From: Pholiota molesta
Taxonomy: Eukaryota > Basidiomycota > Agaricomycetes > Agaricales > Strophariaceae
Length of the DNA stretch: 64,000 nt
Reading direction: 5' to 3'
NCBI GenBank assembly: GCA_014925825.1
Contig: JACGCK010000111.1
Span: 93,224 to 157,223 of the forward strand
In this document: positions 1 through 12,491 of the stretch, piece after piece
Layout of the letters: each line of letters begins with the position of its first letter
How positions within the stretch are numbered: position 1 is the stretch's first letter
Notes under the pieces: model-generated
Database searches by the model: none
Told to the model about the DNA's origin: nothing
The model's input: the letters and a program-made list of their open reading frames with translations, nothing else
Program-made: the position numbers and the translations under genes

Positions 1-951
1 CCCGCTATCGACCGCGGACGCGCGGAAGTCGCCCTCCACGGTAGAGGGCATGAAGAAGGTGAACCGGATGCGCGGGTGCTCGATGGAGAGGGCCTGGTAG
101 AGCACGAGCGAAGAAGCCTTCGTGGAAGCGTAGAGTGTACGTGTCGGAGCCGGAATGATGGACGCCAAGGAGTTCACGAGGACGATGGATGGGGCTTTGG
201 AGGTGTTAGAGAGCATAGGCACCTGTTTGATAGATAGGTCGAGATTAATCTCGTCAGCACGTGGAGGGTTCTGGATGAGAGAATTTTGGGATATTTACGA
301 ATGTCACAGCGGCAATTAGGGGTCCGACGTAGTTGCCCTGAATTGCAGCGAGCGCGACGTCGGCGGTGTGTTTAATGCCTTCGGCGCTCGCATCGCGCAG
401 AGCGACGCCTCGCTCCACCTCGACGCCGGCTACCGCCATGAGTGGTTGCAGAGCGGAGACGCCTGCAGCGACGACATGTGTATCAAGGCCTCCCCATGCT
501 ATTTTGCAACACAAATATCAGGAACGCGTACGAGAGTCTGTTCCTGACGCACCTGCTTCAATGGCATTTCTGACTTTGACCATGTCGTCCACATTCGTAA
601 AGTCGGCTGTAACACCAAAGATATCGGATGGAGACGCCGTGCGGAAGCCAGCTGACGCCTGTGCGGCGCGACATTCTGCCTCTACCTCCTTCAGCAATGC
701 TTCTCGTCGTCCGACAACGCATACCCGGGCGCCTCTTTCCGCGTATTGACGTGCAATTGAGCGTCCGATACCGCTCGAGGCGCCGACGACCAATACGCGC
801 TCCTTCGTCTTCGGAACTTGAGTGAACGTTTTGGCCTAGTTACCGAGGCTCGATAGAGTGCTAGGATGATTGGTACAAGAGAAAGAACTAGACTTCTTGA
901 AGGCTTCATTGATAGGAGTTCGCGGAGGATAGCTGGGAGATCGAAGGCCAT
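1..951 (-). CDS. Short-chain dehydrogenase/reductase (SDR), 3' end cut by window edge
   Basis: An NAD(P)-dependent oxidoreductase of the SDR family; the substrate cannot be told. The ATG at 951 starts a 25-residue exon ending in RSLVLSL. A 41-nt intron (GTACCA...ACTAG) follows, and the next exon reads VPKTKERVLVVGASSGIG, with the cofactor-binding glycine motif TGxxxGxG in the form GASSGIG. Further on come a DFTNVDD segment and the catalytic YASTK (YxxxK) near position 120, inside VNSLASIIPAPTRTLYASTK. The usual NNAG motif is replaced by VAAG. The frame is still open at base 1, so the C-terminus is missing from the window. Family assignment is secure; the exact role is not. A membrane-anchored sphinganine or steroid-type reductase is one possibility, but no clear anchor remains after splicing. 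Confidence 0.8.
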
Positions 952-2864
952 TGCAAGCTCGTTTGGGGCCTGTGGGGGTCGAAAATTTAAGGGAATTCTG
1001 TGCGAAACGCATTATAAAGAGGATCCAGAACCACGTAAATGGTGCAAACTTACCTGCAGAGATCGTATGGACCCAAATTCATGAGTTTGTTGGCATTCGA
1101 TGGTGGTTTTTTTATAGCGTTCAAACGGTTGCATGATATGTACTTTTTGGGCAAAATATCCGGCCCGCCCGAGATGACGTGCGTGGCACTGCGTGCGATA
1201 TGAGCAAGACGTGAGAGCAATTGCACGCGAAATTGGTACATATCTACAACAGATTTGTAGAATGGGACAGGATAGGACGTAGATGAATGAAACATCGATA
1301 TCATCATGGCAAGCATCATGGACGACACTAATGGCTCACAGCGACCTTGTATTCTTTTGCTACGTAACCATACTCCAGGGAGTAAACTGAGCCCAATTAC
1401 GGTTATAACATGCTTATCGACTAACGTTCATTAATCATTAGTCTTCGATCTCTGCAGACACACTCTTAGTTCGTTCCTATATACTCTCACATATGACCGG
1501 CTTGACTAGCTTTACCATAACCGGTGTTGCAACACCTTTTGTTAATTTCAAATTCAACAGAATGACTTCAGCAGAGGCATGCTACTCATCCAGAACTCGT
1601 GCAGCATTAGAAAATCCAGCTATCTCATAGACAACACAAGCCTCGTACCCATGTATGAGATCCTTCGAGGGATCCTTGTTGCTTAGGTTTATAACTTCAA
1701 TCAAAAACTCCATGATCACCCGCACGACCACCAAAAGCCACAGATCAAGTAGCTGGACGCCAACCGGACACAACAAAAAAAAACCAGGTTCAGATACAGG
1801 AAGGGGCCGCAGACTCATTGACGAGTCATCAGCAAAAATGAGCTTTCATATATGAGATAATGCCTTAGAATCCTTGTGTGCCCAGACAAAGGTGCTGGAA
1901 TTATTTTGTGTTCATTACAATGTTCATTACAAGGGTAGTCATTACACATTTCGCCAACGCGTCGCAAGCACACGGACACGAGTCCTGTTACATTTCAAGT
2001 ACTTGTGGCATTTAAATCCCTCACGTTGAATTTTGGCTCGACAACTCCATGTAATGAACAGGTAAATTCTGATGGATTTTACATTGCAAACATCAGAATT
2101 ATTGTCAACATTGCCGGCATTCTAATGCAGTTGCTATACTTGCGACCACTGTACGGAATTCTGGTTGGACTTAGTGGATTCCTTGACCTAGCGAAGAGGT
2201 CAAAATCAAGATTCACTCCAAATGACGAGGGACCAAATGATTTTATTGGCAGAAGACTAATCTATCCACAGCCAACATGCAAGAAACACTAGATATTCTT
2301 TCTCTTCAAGCGTCCGAAGACACCATCACAAAAGAAAGGAAATAGTAGAAGGGGGGTTTCCAAAAATTGCTGAAAGCCGAAGCTTACAGACGGGTTCGGA
2401 TGTATAATTTGCAATCAGCAAAAAACTGTGCCTCGGTAGAAACCTCACTGGCGACAGTACATGCCCGAGCACAAGAGATGGGGAACACAACTGTGGGAGG
2501 CCCACCTTATATACTCGCACTTCCGCGCACGGACCATCTGAATCATTCGGCTGTCCTGGCGTCACGTGACTGGTGCACTGACTCACTCCGCGTCTTCGCT
2601 CTCCCTGTCTGCGCTTTCTCAGTTGTCTTCACCGCCATGAAGAGTAGAAGTCATTATGAAATTATAAATCCAACATACAGGTGTCTTGGAGGCCAGACTA
2701 AACGAGTGAGTATCCCTATCGAACGGGTATAAGAACGAAAAAAAGAGAGTAGTAGTAAAGAACAAAGAAAACCATGAGCGACGTCAATGTCATAAATAAA
2801 ACAAAAGGCAGGGAAAAAAAGGTCGAAGACCCAAGGCCTCTTTCCCTGCTCATCCCAGCACCGC
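952..2864. other. Intergenic, no gene recognised
   Basis: About 1.9 kb between the divergent end of the SDR gene and the 3' end of dhc1. Only short open frames are present, for example minus 1582-1818 and a plus frame at 2005-2292 that opens with GTG. None carries a recognisable domain or consistent splice signals. The base composition is more AT-rich than the flanking genes. Confidence 0.5.
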
Positions 2865-5800
2865 TCAGAACCTCCTCGGCGCCCCACCGCCCACCAGCCC
2901 CTCAATCGAATGGTGCTCCAGATCATTGCGCGCCTTCAGAATCGACGCATGCATCTCCTTCATCGCATTGCCCAGCTTCACGCCGAACCGGCTCAGGATA
3001 TCCCGCTGCCACGCGTCGTACTTGGCGTTCACCCGCGCCTGCACCTGCTCGTAGTCGATCACGCAGACGCCGAACGACTTCTGCGTGTCCGAGGTGTCAA
3101 ACGTCGAGCGCGCCTTTTTGATCTCCGTGAGCAGCTGCTGCCAGTTGGCGAGCGAGTCGCCGAGCCGGTTGAACACGTATTCGGCTTCAAGGTCCCAGAG
3201 GGACTGGAACTGCAGCCATTTGCCCACGTAGTCCTTTAGATGCTGCACTTTAGTTTCGATAAGTGAGAAAGGGCGTTCGAGGGTGTTGTCGGGGAAGCGT
3301 GTTAGCTAGTTCAATAAATTCGCATTTAGTGTTTTAAGCAGTAGTGTTTAAGGGGAAAAGCGCACTAGTGAAGTATAGGTCGTCTCTGCCACCGATGCAC
3401 CCTGCATCTGCAATCCGATTTCGTACCGCGAACTCTGGATCCTCCGCAGACGACACACCACACCAAGCCAGTCATGAAGCTGCCTAATCCACGTCGCCCG
3501 CGCGTACTCTATCGGAGGGTCCAGGAAGATAACCTGGTTCTGTATCCGGATCTCGTGTATGATGGGCTTGACCGTCATATGTCCTTCCAGGAACTACCCA
3601 GTACCATCAGCCCCGACTCCGACATAGAGAAAATCAATGAAAAGAACGAAAGACACACCTTCTCCTCTTTCACACCTTTTCCACCCCTCCTTTTGTTCCC
3701 TAGATCCCTGGTGGGCAATACGTCTCTCCGGAGGTTACCCTCACCGTCATCCGTCCTATCGAACTCAGCGCACCACACTTGAATGATATGCGTCAACCGC
3801 TGAAGCAGGATGCCCTCGATCCGCTTGTCGAGTTCCTGTACCCAATAATCGAGATTGGCGTAGCCTTCCAGATTTAAGCGATCGATCTAGAAGGAAGAAA
3901 TTTAGCAGGAGAGAAAGACAAGTGGCAAGATGACACACCGCAGCTTGGATCTTGCCCAATAGTTCTGAGAATGCTTCGGAGGTATACGAACATGTTTGTA
4001 GGTCCTCGACTGCGCGAAGGATGTCTTTGTATAGATCGATGACATTGTTGGTTTTGTCCTGATTTTAGCGAAGATTACAGGTCAGCAATTGCAAGGAAAT
4101 ATGACGATGGAAGCTTTTACTATTCACCTGCAATACAGAGACTACACTCGCAAATTCACGCACGAATTGGATATGTCGATTGTCCCGTCCATCTGAGCTT
4201 GGGACATATCGCGCCGTGTCGTATTGATTGACGAAGTAATCCCAGCGGATGCTCATACCTGGCACAAAAATCAGCATCCCTAAAGACCATCGCTACCATA
4301 TCGGCTCACCTTTACTGATCATCCTTTGACTCTCATTCCTATACTCCGCCACCAACCACTCGATGCCCTTATTCGCCTCCACCAGGTCCAGCGTCTGCCC
4401 ATACGTGCGCACCGTCTCCATCAAGCTCACCGCATGCGGGTACACGCGCTTCGCGTCCTTCGCCATGTTCGAGATCGCATGCGGCACCTGGAAGTTCAGC
4501 CACAGCAGGTTCCGCACCTCCTTGAACAGCGTGATGATCTGCGGGTCGAAGTTCACCGCGAGCTGGAAGCCGCCCCCGCGCAGGCGCACGATCTCGAACA
4601 GCCGCCCGTCGACGCCCATGTTCCGCCGGTTGATGTCCTGCAGCCACGCCTCGAACACGGGCCGCGTGTCGAGCTTCTTGCGGAACGCGAGCGACTCGGA
4701 CTGCAGCTTCTGGCCCTCCGCGTAGTGCTCCCAGCCCTTGCCGAGCACGTCCTCCACGCGCTTCATGTACGTCTGCAGCTGCCGCTCGATTTGGCGCGCC
4801 CAGATCATGGCGCCGGCGATGGGCGGTAGATCGCGCATCTGCGACATGTGGTAGGCTTCGGAAAAGCGGTATTGGGTTTTGAACTTGGAGGAATGTCAGT
4901 AACGAGGCCTCGGCGAAGTGGTGGAACTGACCTTCTCGTGGAGGTGCTTGATATCCTCCTTTACTGAGTCAATTAGCTGCGTTTGGTACTCTTGAATGGC
5001 ACCACGAATCTGTTCGGCATGGTTTAGAGAAGTATTCGAGGCGAATGAGAAATAGTAACACGGACCTTGGCTCTCACGAAAAGCGCATTGAACTTGGAGA
5101 AAACACGGAACATCTCGTTCGCATTCCTTGCCGTGCCCAATCGATCGCGCAGCCTAGCAATAATCTGGTTCTCGACTCGCGACACGCGCTCGTTATACGC
5201 GTTCTCAGCAGCGACCCAGATCTCCGTGCCCTCTGCAACAGCGTCAGCCTTCGTCGCACAGCCGAACGTCCACACCCAAAAAAGACTCACCAACACTAAC
5301 GTCCAGCACATCGATCCGCTTCACAACCTCATACGCCTCCTTCACCTCCTCCTCCATGTCCATCCCGCCCACCTCCGCGCCGCCCACGCCCCCCAGGCCC
5401 TTCGTCGGCCCCGTCATCACCGCAAGCTGCTCATGCTGCTTCCTCCAGTCACGTAGATACCGCGTTCGCTCTTGCAGCTTAGCATGTGCCGGGACAATCT
5501 TGATCGGGATAAACCTCTCGCTTCTCTTCCGCGTCACCTCCCTAGCGACGTTCGTGAACTCCTTGATCTGGTCGTCCCACGTGCGGAAGATGGCCGTCGT
5601 CTGGTTCAGCAGCCGCTCGAAGGTCTCGTACGGTGTGTATGGGAGGCGCTGGGAGGTGAGGATGCGGAGGAGCTGGTCGTTGAAGTCGCGCGAGATGGCT
5701 TCGACGAGGGGGAGGGCGCGGCGGATGGGGTACGGGGAGAGGCGCAGTTTGCGGTTGATGTGCCCGAAAATGAGCACGAGCGATTCTTGGACTTTGTCGA

Positions 5801-7046
5801 GGTCGGTGGCGGAGAGGAGTTCGTTGAGGGGGAAGTCTTTCATGAGCTGGTTATATTTGTGTACTGGGCAATGAAATTAGTAAATGGAGAGTTTTGGCAA
5901 AAAATATTGCCTTACCAAGATCCGTAGCATCCTTCAAGCCAGTATCCGCAATGAAACTGACCGTAGCGTGAAACCGCTTCGCATTCCGTAGACAATCCAT
6001 GACGATTGTTACTTCGTCGCTTCGTAGCTGGGTCTCGATATTCTCGAGTGCTCGCTCCAAGCTCAGCCAGAAATTGATTTCCTGCGACGCGGTTCCGGAC
6101 GCGACGTCGCGTCCGAGCTTGGTCACAGACTGGATTGACTTGATCCACGCGTTGACATGGCCATGTAGAGTATTGAGGAATGAGCTGTCATTTAGCATTT
6201 TAGTGGGGATGTGGGAGATATTAGGACGAGTATTAGCGGCATGGGCCTAGTATCACAATCAGAAATTGAAATTGAACCACAGAAAAGAATTCACCTGTTC
6301 GACAGCCCGTTGGATGATAGGGTGAATGATCAAGTGCGTTTCCGGAATTTCCACATTTTGTTGTAAATGCAGCAGCGACAACTCAAGTTCCGCAAACTTC
6401 TTTTTCGTCATTGGTATACCTTTACAGACGTCAGCTAGTGGCCGAGGGAAAGCCTAAGCCACGCACCCATTTTCGTGTCACCGTCCTTGCCCGTTCCCCG
6501 CGCGCCAACAAAGGCATCGAACCATGGTTTCACTCCACAGCTCACGACTGCGTGTAAACTTTCGTACGGCGTTTCATCGCCTCCGAAGAGGTTTAAGAAG
6601 TGTAATTGTGCCCCCAGTGGCGTGAGCGGGTCAAGAGTCGGCCCGCGTTTGATGAGTGCAAGTGTCGTTACGTGGGATGGGTGGTAGACGAGATGGGGTG
6701 TGAGTTGGTATGTAAATGTCGAGCTCGCGTCGTCTTCGAGGTCTTCTAAGCATTGAGGAGATTTAGAGAGAGATTACGACACACCTTCGTTCTCTTCTTT
6801 CACCTGGACAACATAGATCACCCCTCCATTATCCGCCGCGAAGCGCGACACGCGTTCCTCAAACTCGTCATCAAACAGTGCATTCAGATCCGACACGGTT
6901 GCGCCGATGACTGGCGGTAGCAAGTTCGTGAGGTATGTACGAAAGATCTCGGGGTCGAATGGGGTGGTAGCGGCAGGAGCAGTAGTGGGCTCTGGAGGAT
7001 CGTGGTGGTTTGCTGAGCCATTGCTGAGAGTCGGCTGGGGGTCCAT
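2865..7046 (-). CDS. dhc1: Cytoplasmic dynein heavy chain, N-terminal tail half of a split heavy chain (Dhc1)
   Basis: Encodes only the tail (dimerisation and cargo-side) part of cytoplasmic dynein-1 heavy chain, roughly 1,150-1,200 residues over about a dozen short introns. The ATG at 7046 gives [10 protein letters not shown], followed by conserved tail blocks: [90 protein letters not shown] and [13 protein letters not shown]. The last block, [21 protein letters not shown], is well known from intact dyneins, where it leads into the linker and six AAA modules. Here it is followed by [10 protein letters not shown] and a TGA at 2865. No linker, AAA or stalk sequence follows. In Schizophyllum commune the heavy chain is encoded by two genes, dhc1 (dimerisation) and dhc2 (motor). 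The clean stop at the end of the tail makes this the dhc1 counterpart, not a broken gene. It would act with a separate motor subunit in retrograde transport and nuclear migration. Confidence 0.93.
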
Positions 7047-7911
7047 CCTCTAGGAGGCGAGAATGGGTGATTAGCGTCGACTGGAACGGCGAGCTCAAAG
7101 GCTTGTCGCTGTTGACTGTCAAGTTGCGTCCTTTACGACGCGAATTTCGACTGCTATTTTCGCTTGTTTATTTCGGCTAAAAACCCCTGAATCAACGACG
7201 GTGATGCTGGCAACTTGCGCTCAATCAACCCCTCAGCTGCCCTCAAATTATCCAGCTACCCATTCTCATCACAGAGGCCATTCGTGTCCCTAATCTCCAA
7301 ACTTCAAAGTCTACAAGAACGGGAGATGCACAAGCATACTTTTCGCAGTGATTGTCACAGTCCCGGAACGGGACGGTTCGGACGGCAGACTTCAGCGGGC
7401 CTTCGCAACCCACCTTGAACCCACCCACTGTGATTTAATTGTGACTCTCATTGATTCTAATTTGGAATAATTACAGGTCCATAGCAAATTTGAAAAACTG
7501 TCAGTAATTTGAAGACACGCGCAAATTGGGGACATAAGTACATACATAATATTGATCACTGGAGGCACGAAGGGCGGTTATTGGTGAGCGCAATTCCAAT
7601 TTATCGCGTTGACTTTCTAACCGTTCGAAGAAGCAGTTCAAAACACATCTCACAAATATCATTTTTTCCCGCTTCTGACTGTACCGATAGATCCTACTCT
7701 CCAGCGCGATTTTGGCGTAACCCCGAATCCAGGCGCTCTCGCTCGCAAATGAAAAGACAAGGCGAAGAATTAAACAAGAATTAAACCATTATAGTACGTA
7801 TAAGCGCTCCTTCTGTATCATATCAATTACAAGCGACTAAAACCTCGAAGTTGCACAGGACTCAGGCTCCTGGTGCCCACCCCTTCTCGCATGCATCTTT
7901 GACTTCGCCTT
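7047..7911. other. Intergenic between dhc1 promoter and next gene's 3' end
   Basis: About 860 bases. It holds the dhc1 upstream region and the downstream flank of the minus-strand gene ending at 7912. No convincing coding frame, RNA gene or repeat is seen. Confidence 0.5.
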
Positions 7912-8774
7912 TCAGCTCGGGTACCCTACTTGTGCGCTCGCCCGGCTCCCTGCATCCCGCATTCGATTCAACGCTTCTACCCCTAGCTTCAGGGCCGGCA
8001 GAAGCACCACCGTGCCACCGATGACGAGCCCCAGTGTGAGAGACGACGCAATGTAAGGGTGCGTGCGCTGGAGATGCTGGAAAGTTGTCGGTGGAACAGG
8101 CGCCTGAACAGGAATCGGAACAGGGGCCGCAGTGCAGATTTGCCGTGTGGACGCAGAGACGAGAACTAAATGAGTGGGAGGCGCATCAGTGCATGGTAGA
8201 ATTTATGAACATGGATTGGGTGCGCACTTTTCGCTGCTTCATCTATGCAACCAAACACAAATAATATAGCCCAATCAGTATACGAAACTCTCATTATCCA
8301 CTTTTCAATCCTATCAGAACCAGTAATACATAACGCACCGACAACCCTTTTCAAATCCACTTTAAAATCCTTCCACGCCCCCAACTGCCTCGCCCTCTTC
8401 TCACTCTCCGCTAGATGCCTGACCTCCCCCAGATACGCCGCCCGGCGCTCGCGCATCACCTCCCGCAGCTCGCCGCGCATGAACCACACCGCCACATCCG
8501 CGTACTGGCCCTCCTCGATGCCGCACTCCACCGACGCCTGCTCGACGAACTCCAGCCAGCGGCTCAGGTCCCGGCTGTTCGCTTCCAGCGTAAAGGAGGT
8601 GCTCGACGAAGAAAGCGTGCTGGAGGACCCGGATAAGGCGTACTGGGAGCTGCTGCTGTCGAGGGAGGGGGGGACGCCGTCGAAGAAGGGGTAGCGTGGG
8701 ATGTGGGCGGACCTTATCCAGTTCAGAAGCCGGGACTCGAGCTCTGTCCAGGAGAGAGGAGCGCTAGTGGCCAT
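7912..8774 (-). CDS. Hypothetical protein related to the Ifi-6-16-like protein at 12.5 kb, lacking the Ifi core
   Basis: Two exons. Exon 1 starts at ATG 8774 (MATSAPLSWTELESRLL). It has a Ser-rich linker and then a helical block, LSRWLEFVEQASVECGI...VAVWFMRGELREVMRERR...WKDFKVDLKRVV. Exon 2 follows an intron opening GTGCGTTATG. It has a Pro-rich stretch, then TTFQHLQRTHPYIASSL and a hydrophobic segment TLGLVIGGTVVLLPALKLGV, ending QVGYPS and TGA at 7912. The same order of blocks, including MRERR, a WxxFKxxL motif, YLQQFQQDHP and TGLVIAGTTVLAPSLLV, occurs in the gene at 12492-13515, so the two are paralogues. This copy ends before the glycine/alanine-rich Ifi core. One membrane segment is predicted by eye. 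The function is unknown. Confidence 0.65.
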
Positions 8775-10032
8775 GGATTCAATTTTGTAAGTGAAGAGCG
8801 GAAATCCTTGAGGAGTGGCACAGTGCGTCAAGGATCCCAGAACTTTTATGTATAAAGCTGACAGACAAGATATCTGATGGATCTAAAATTTAGATTATTT
8901 AAGCTCTATCTCGGAGATTCCGATAAGGGGTCGTCGTTTGGCCGTCGTATGGTGGGTTGAAGTAGTAGGTGAATAAGTATTGGACGACTCGGACACACTA
9001 GTAATAGCCTAGGGTAAACGGGCACAGCCTATCTGAGGTGGCCGCGCTTTCGAGTCGACTTGAGTCACAAAACGCAGAAGCGCGTATAATCTGCAGCGTG
9101 TTTGATACGACATCAGTGTAAGGACCTTCCCTTCGGTTATAATTATCTCGGTGGATTTATGCTTGCAGCAGTGAAGTGAAGGTAGTATTATGCCGCGGAA
9201 GCAATAAAGAACGTGTGAGGTCAAAGTCCCTCATTGTTGCACACCAATTCGAACGGATATAATTTCGCCTCCTACACAAGTAACATAACCATACCGGAGT
9301 GGTCATAGGACTTCATAGGATTTTCTAATTTCTCTTAGGATAGGTAAATAAAGTAGAGAAGCATGGACACGGAGGTATTTACGGATAACTGTCTTCTGGC
9401 GACTCTTTTATGTTCGGATGGAGATGAAGTCAGGGTATAAACTCATCTAGGTCAAATGAAATATTAAGGATTGACCCGGAATCGTAGACGGCGTCCAGAA
9501 CAAGTTCTAGACTAAGAACGCCTACTCGTGATAGGATTATAGTTTCTAGGATTTCATATCGTGAAACTACATTGCCGTTTCGACAACGTTTGGATAATAC
9601 TCTATATACATCGTCAGTACTCAATCATGTACATGATGCACATCGTGCGCGGCCATGTGCGCGGCGCGGGGTAGGATACCAGTTTTAATATGTAGGTTTG
9701 CCTAAATATAATCCATACATAATGGATCTCAGCCCGAGTATAAGTATGCGAAAACCATGATAGAAACTTTTAACCATCTTGTACTGTAGCTACGATTATT
9801 GTACCCATTCTGATTGCATTCTGATGCCTCAGAAATGTTGTATACCCATACAAGGATATTAGAATCATTTCATTACCATTACGATGTTGATCATGCAATA
9901 CAAATGTTGCAAAAGTACCAGCGAGCATATCAATTTCATATGATACGCAAATCAAACATCCCAATTTGTGACAGCTTCTGAATATGACTTCCATCGATGT
10001 ATCTGCACTTCGAGTTAAGGTATGTCATGAAT
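8775..10032. other. Intergenic, no gene recognised
   Basis: About 1.25 kb, AT-rich. Small minus frames, for example 9430-9624, have no recognisable domain and no neighbouring exons. It contains the upstream region of the 8774 gene and the downstream flank of the carboxypeptidase. Confidence 0.45.
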
Positions 10033-12166
10033 CTACAATTCTTTCCCAGCAATCCACCTTTGAATAAGCTCCAAAGATTCCTTGGGCTTATCGTACGGAA
10101 CCTATGAGGTAGAAGGGTGAATCCGCATTCGCATTGAGGAACAAAATGAAAAGATAGGATGAAAGTGTAGAAAATGCCCACCATGTGTCCGGCTCCAGTA
10201 ACGGTAGCGAAAGTGAACCCTTTAGCGCTCCTAGTCTTTCCGGCTGATTTCCCATCAACAATCCAGTCCCGTAGTTCTTGCTTTGAGAATTCTTCATGGC
10301 CGCTCCAATCTAAAGCTAGGGTCCACCGTTCGTTACCGACATGGTTACAAATCCAGTCATACGAGCCCTATCAAATCATGAAGAAATTGACTCAGCACCG
10401 TTTCACCCATACGGGAAGAATAGAATGCTTGGACTGACCACATAAATCAATACGCGTATGCCCCGTTCCAGAAGCGCGGCGACATAGTCAGCTGTCGGAT
10501 GCAAGATATCTTGCGTAGCCCCAAACGCCTGACCAACGTCAGAAGAGCAAGAGGTAAAGTTCTTGGTGATAGAGCTGTCTACTCCAATGAGCTTTCTAAC
10601 TGAGGGCTCATCGAGATAGTTTCGAATAAACCTGAAGTAAGGGCATGAACTAGGTAAGCTTTTCGCGCAAGCAAACAAACTGTGAGCTGACTGAGTCTGT
10701 GGGTAGCAGAGATCCGAAGGACCTCCTTCGCAGGGCTTACTAATATCGTACACATTTCTGCCTGAAGTTTGTGTGAGAAAACGTAGTTGAAACCAGAATG
10801 GAATATCTTGACCTGTTGCGCGGAAGGGAAGAGAATAGGTGTTTCTGCAGAAAGACACTGCGGCCCCGCAATTGATAGCATCGTACTGGTCTTCACAAGA
10901 TGCTTTCATCCACTTTTCACACCTTTTAATCTAAAGTATAGAAGAGGTAACATACGATTAGGCAAATAGGCAAATGACATGTACTGACTGTGGCTTTCAT
11001 AGCGACGCAAGCGCCTATATCGACAACAGGCGCGATAGATGCTGGTGTGCATGTCATGTCGTAATAAGATAGTACCATCTTGAATGTGTCTGTCATACCG
11101 TTCCCTATATAATTTTCTGAGTATACCATTTCTTGTCACTTGTGATAAACACTAAGTTCTACGCACCAATGATGACAGACTGCAAATTAATGGGAGTCAT
11201 TCCTGCCGCGATAAGTCTCGTATTTTGATCATAAACAGCAGATGCGAAGAGAGGCAGGTAGCGTCCCTGTTCAATACCGTTAACCAGGACACCAATAAGA
11301 CGAAAGTGACGGTACCCCATAGGATTCTCCGGACATATGGAACGCCCTTCCTTTGAACTGAATAAAATTCTCGAAAAAGATAGAGACGAAGACTGCGATA
11401 TCTTCAGCGGCCTCTTCGGAAGTACCCTTCCGCAAAAAGGTCAATTTCATGGAAATAAAAGATACAGGCTGTGCGACATACCACGTATTCGCCATAATCA
11501 GCATACGAAAATCCAACTCCGATCGGTTGATCGACGAAGAAGATATTCGCATTCGTATTCCATGATTCGGGATGGAATACAGTCCCATTTGAGCCAGGGA
11601 CCCGGCACGGGCCTGTGAGAAAGAACCATTGACTTCAACTGGAAGCAACCTCAGAAAGATGAGGTATCATACCCAACTCCATGAAGAGACCAAGGGACGA
11701 TGAGCACCCAGGACCTTGTAGATTTCAGAATGCATGATGTCAATGGCCTAAGGGAAAAAAAGGACTCACCTCCATTAGTCCAAAATATCACGTCGTCAGT
11801 CGCGGGATCATTTCTGCTTTCGAAGAAGTAGAAGAACAAGTGTCGGGCCTCGATATCAATGTAGCCAGTGTATGAACTAAACAACAATATGTGGGTACGC
11901 GTCGAACGACTAAATCAGAGCACTTACTTGACGGTTTCGTCGCAGAACTGGCTTTTCTTGATACGCACGCTGTAATGAGGAAAGAACGGATGTCCCAGAG
12001 TCGTAAATTCGGAACTAGATAAGCTAGACAGCGACTCCTTTGGCATAAAGAGGCCGCCGTCATTGATGCTCTGCTGTCCTCCAGAGCTCGGTCCCAAGAC
12101 CCATCCAGATACTGAGGTGAGGCAGAGACTGCCTATCGCCAAGGTCACGAAACCTCGAAGAAACAT
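10033..12166 (-). CDS. Serine carboxypeptidase, peptidase family S10
   Basis: A secreted or vacuolar exopeptidase that removes C-terminal amino acids at acid pH. The ATG at 12166 gives MFLRGFVTLAIGSLCL, a typical signal peptide; the in-frame TTG 15 bases upstream is not needed. Family landmarks appear in order over many small exons: YTGYIDIEARHLFFYFFESR, WTNGGPGCSS, FVDQPIGVGFSYADYGE, the nucleophile motif SGESYG, the Asp-site exon SYDWICNHVGNERW, and the His-site motif TVTGAGHM joined by an intron to VPYDKPKESLELIQRWI, with TAG at 10033. Ser, Asp and His of the triad are all present and cysteines are spaced as in the family, so the enzyme should be active. Several splice junctions fall inside the motifs, so the exon count is approximate. 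Its flanking neighbours are two Ifi-related genes, with no obvious functional link. Confidence 0.9.
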
Positions 12167-12491
12167 GATAAGACAGAGCAAGAGTGTTCGAGCATTGTGA
12201 AGCTTGACAAATGATATCCTGATTAGTTGAAAAGATCTATAATTAGGTTTTTCTCCTCATGATCGTATGATCCCATGCACTCAGATCATGCATCAGGGCG
12301 ACCAGGGGTGGCCAAATTGTTTCTTTTGTGGATTCAAATTGAAATAAAGGCAGGTGGTTCAGATGTATAATACAGAAAGCAAAGTCATATATCGGCATCC
12401 ATATCGCTGAGGATGTTCCATGAAAAATAAACGAGATTGGGAACATCATTGACATCGAGAATAGGCATCACGTATATATCAGCGCTCAACG

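Noticed and set aside
1582..1818. Possible small membrane protein or pheromone precursor on minus strand
   Set aside because: The frame has a hydrophobic stretch but no CAAX end, no partner receptor gene nearby and no similarity I recognise.
2005..2292. 95-residue plus-strand frame
   Set aside because: It opens with GTG, shows no domain or splice partners and lies in an AT-rich intergenic stretch.
4326..4829. 167-residue plus-strand open frame rich in His, Leu and Arg
   Set aside because: Antisense shadow of a conserved dynein tail exon, with no domain.
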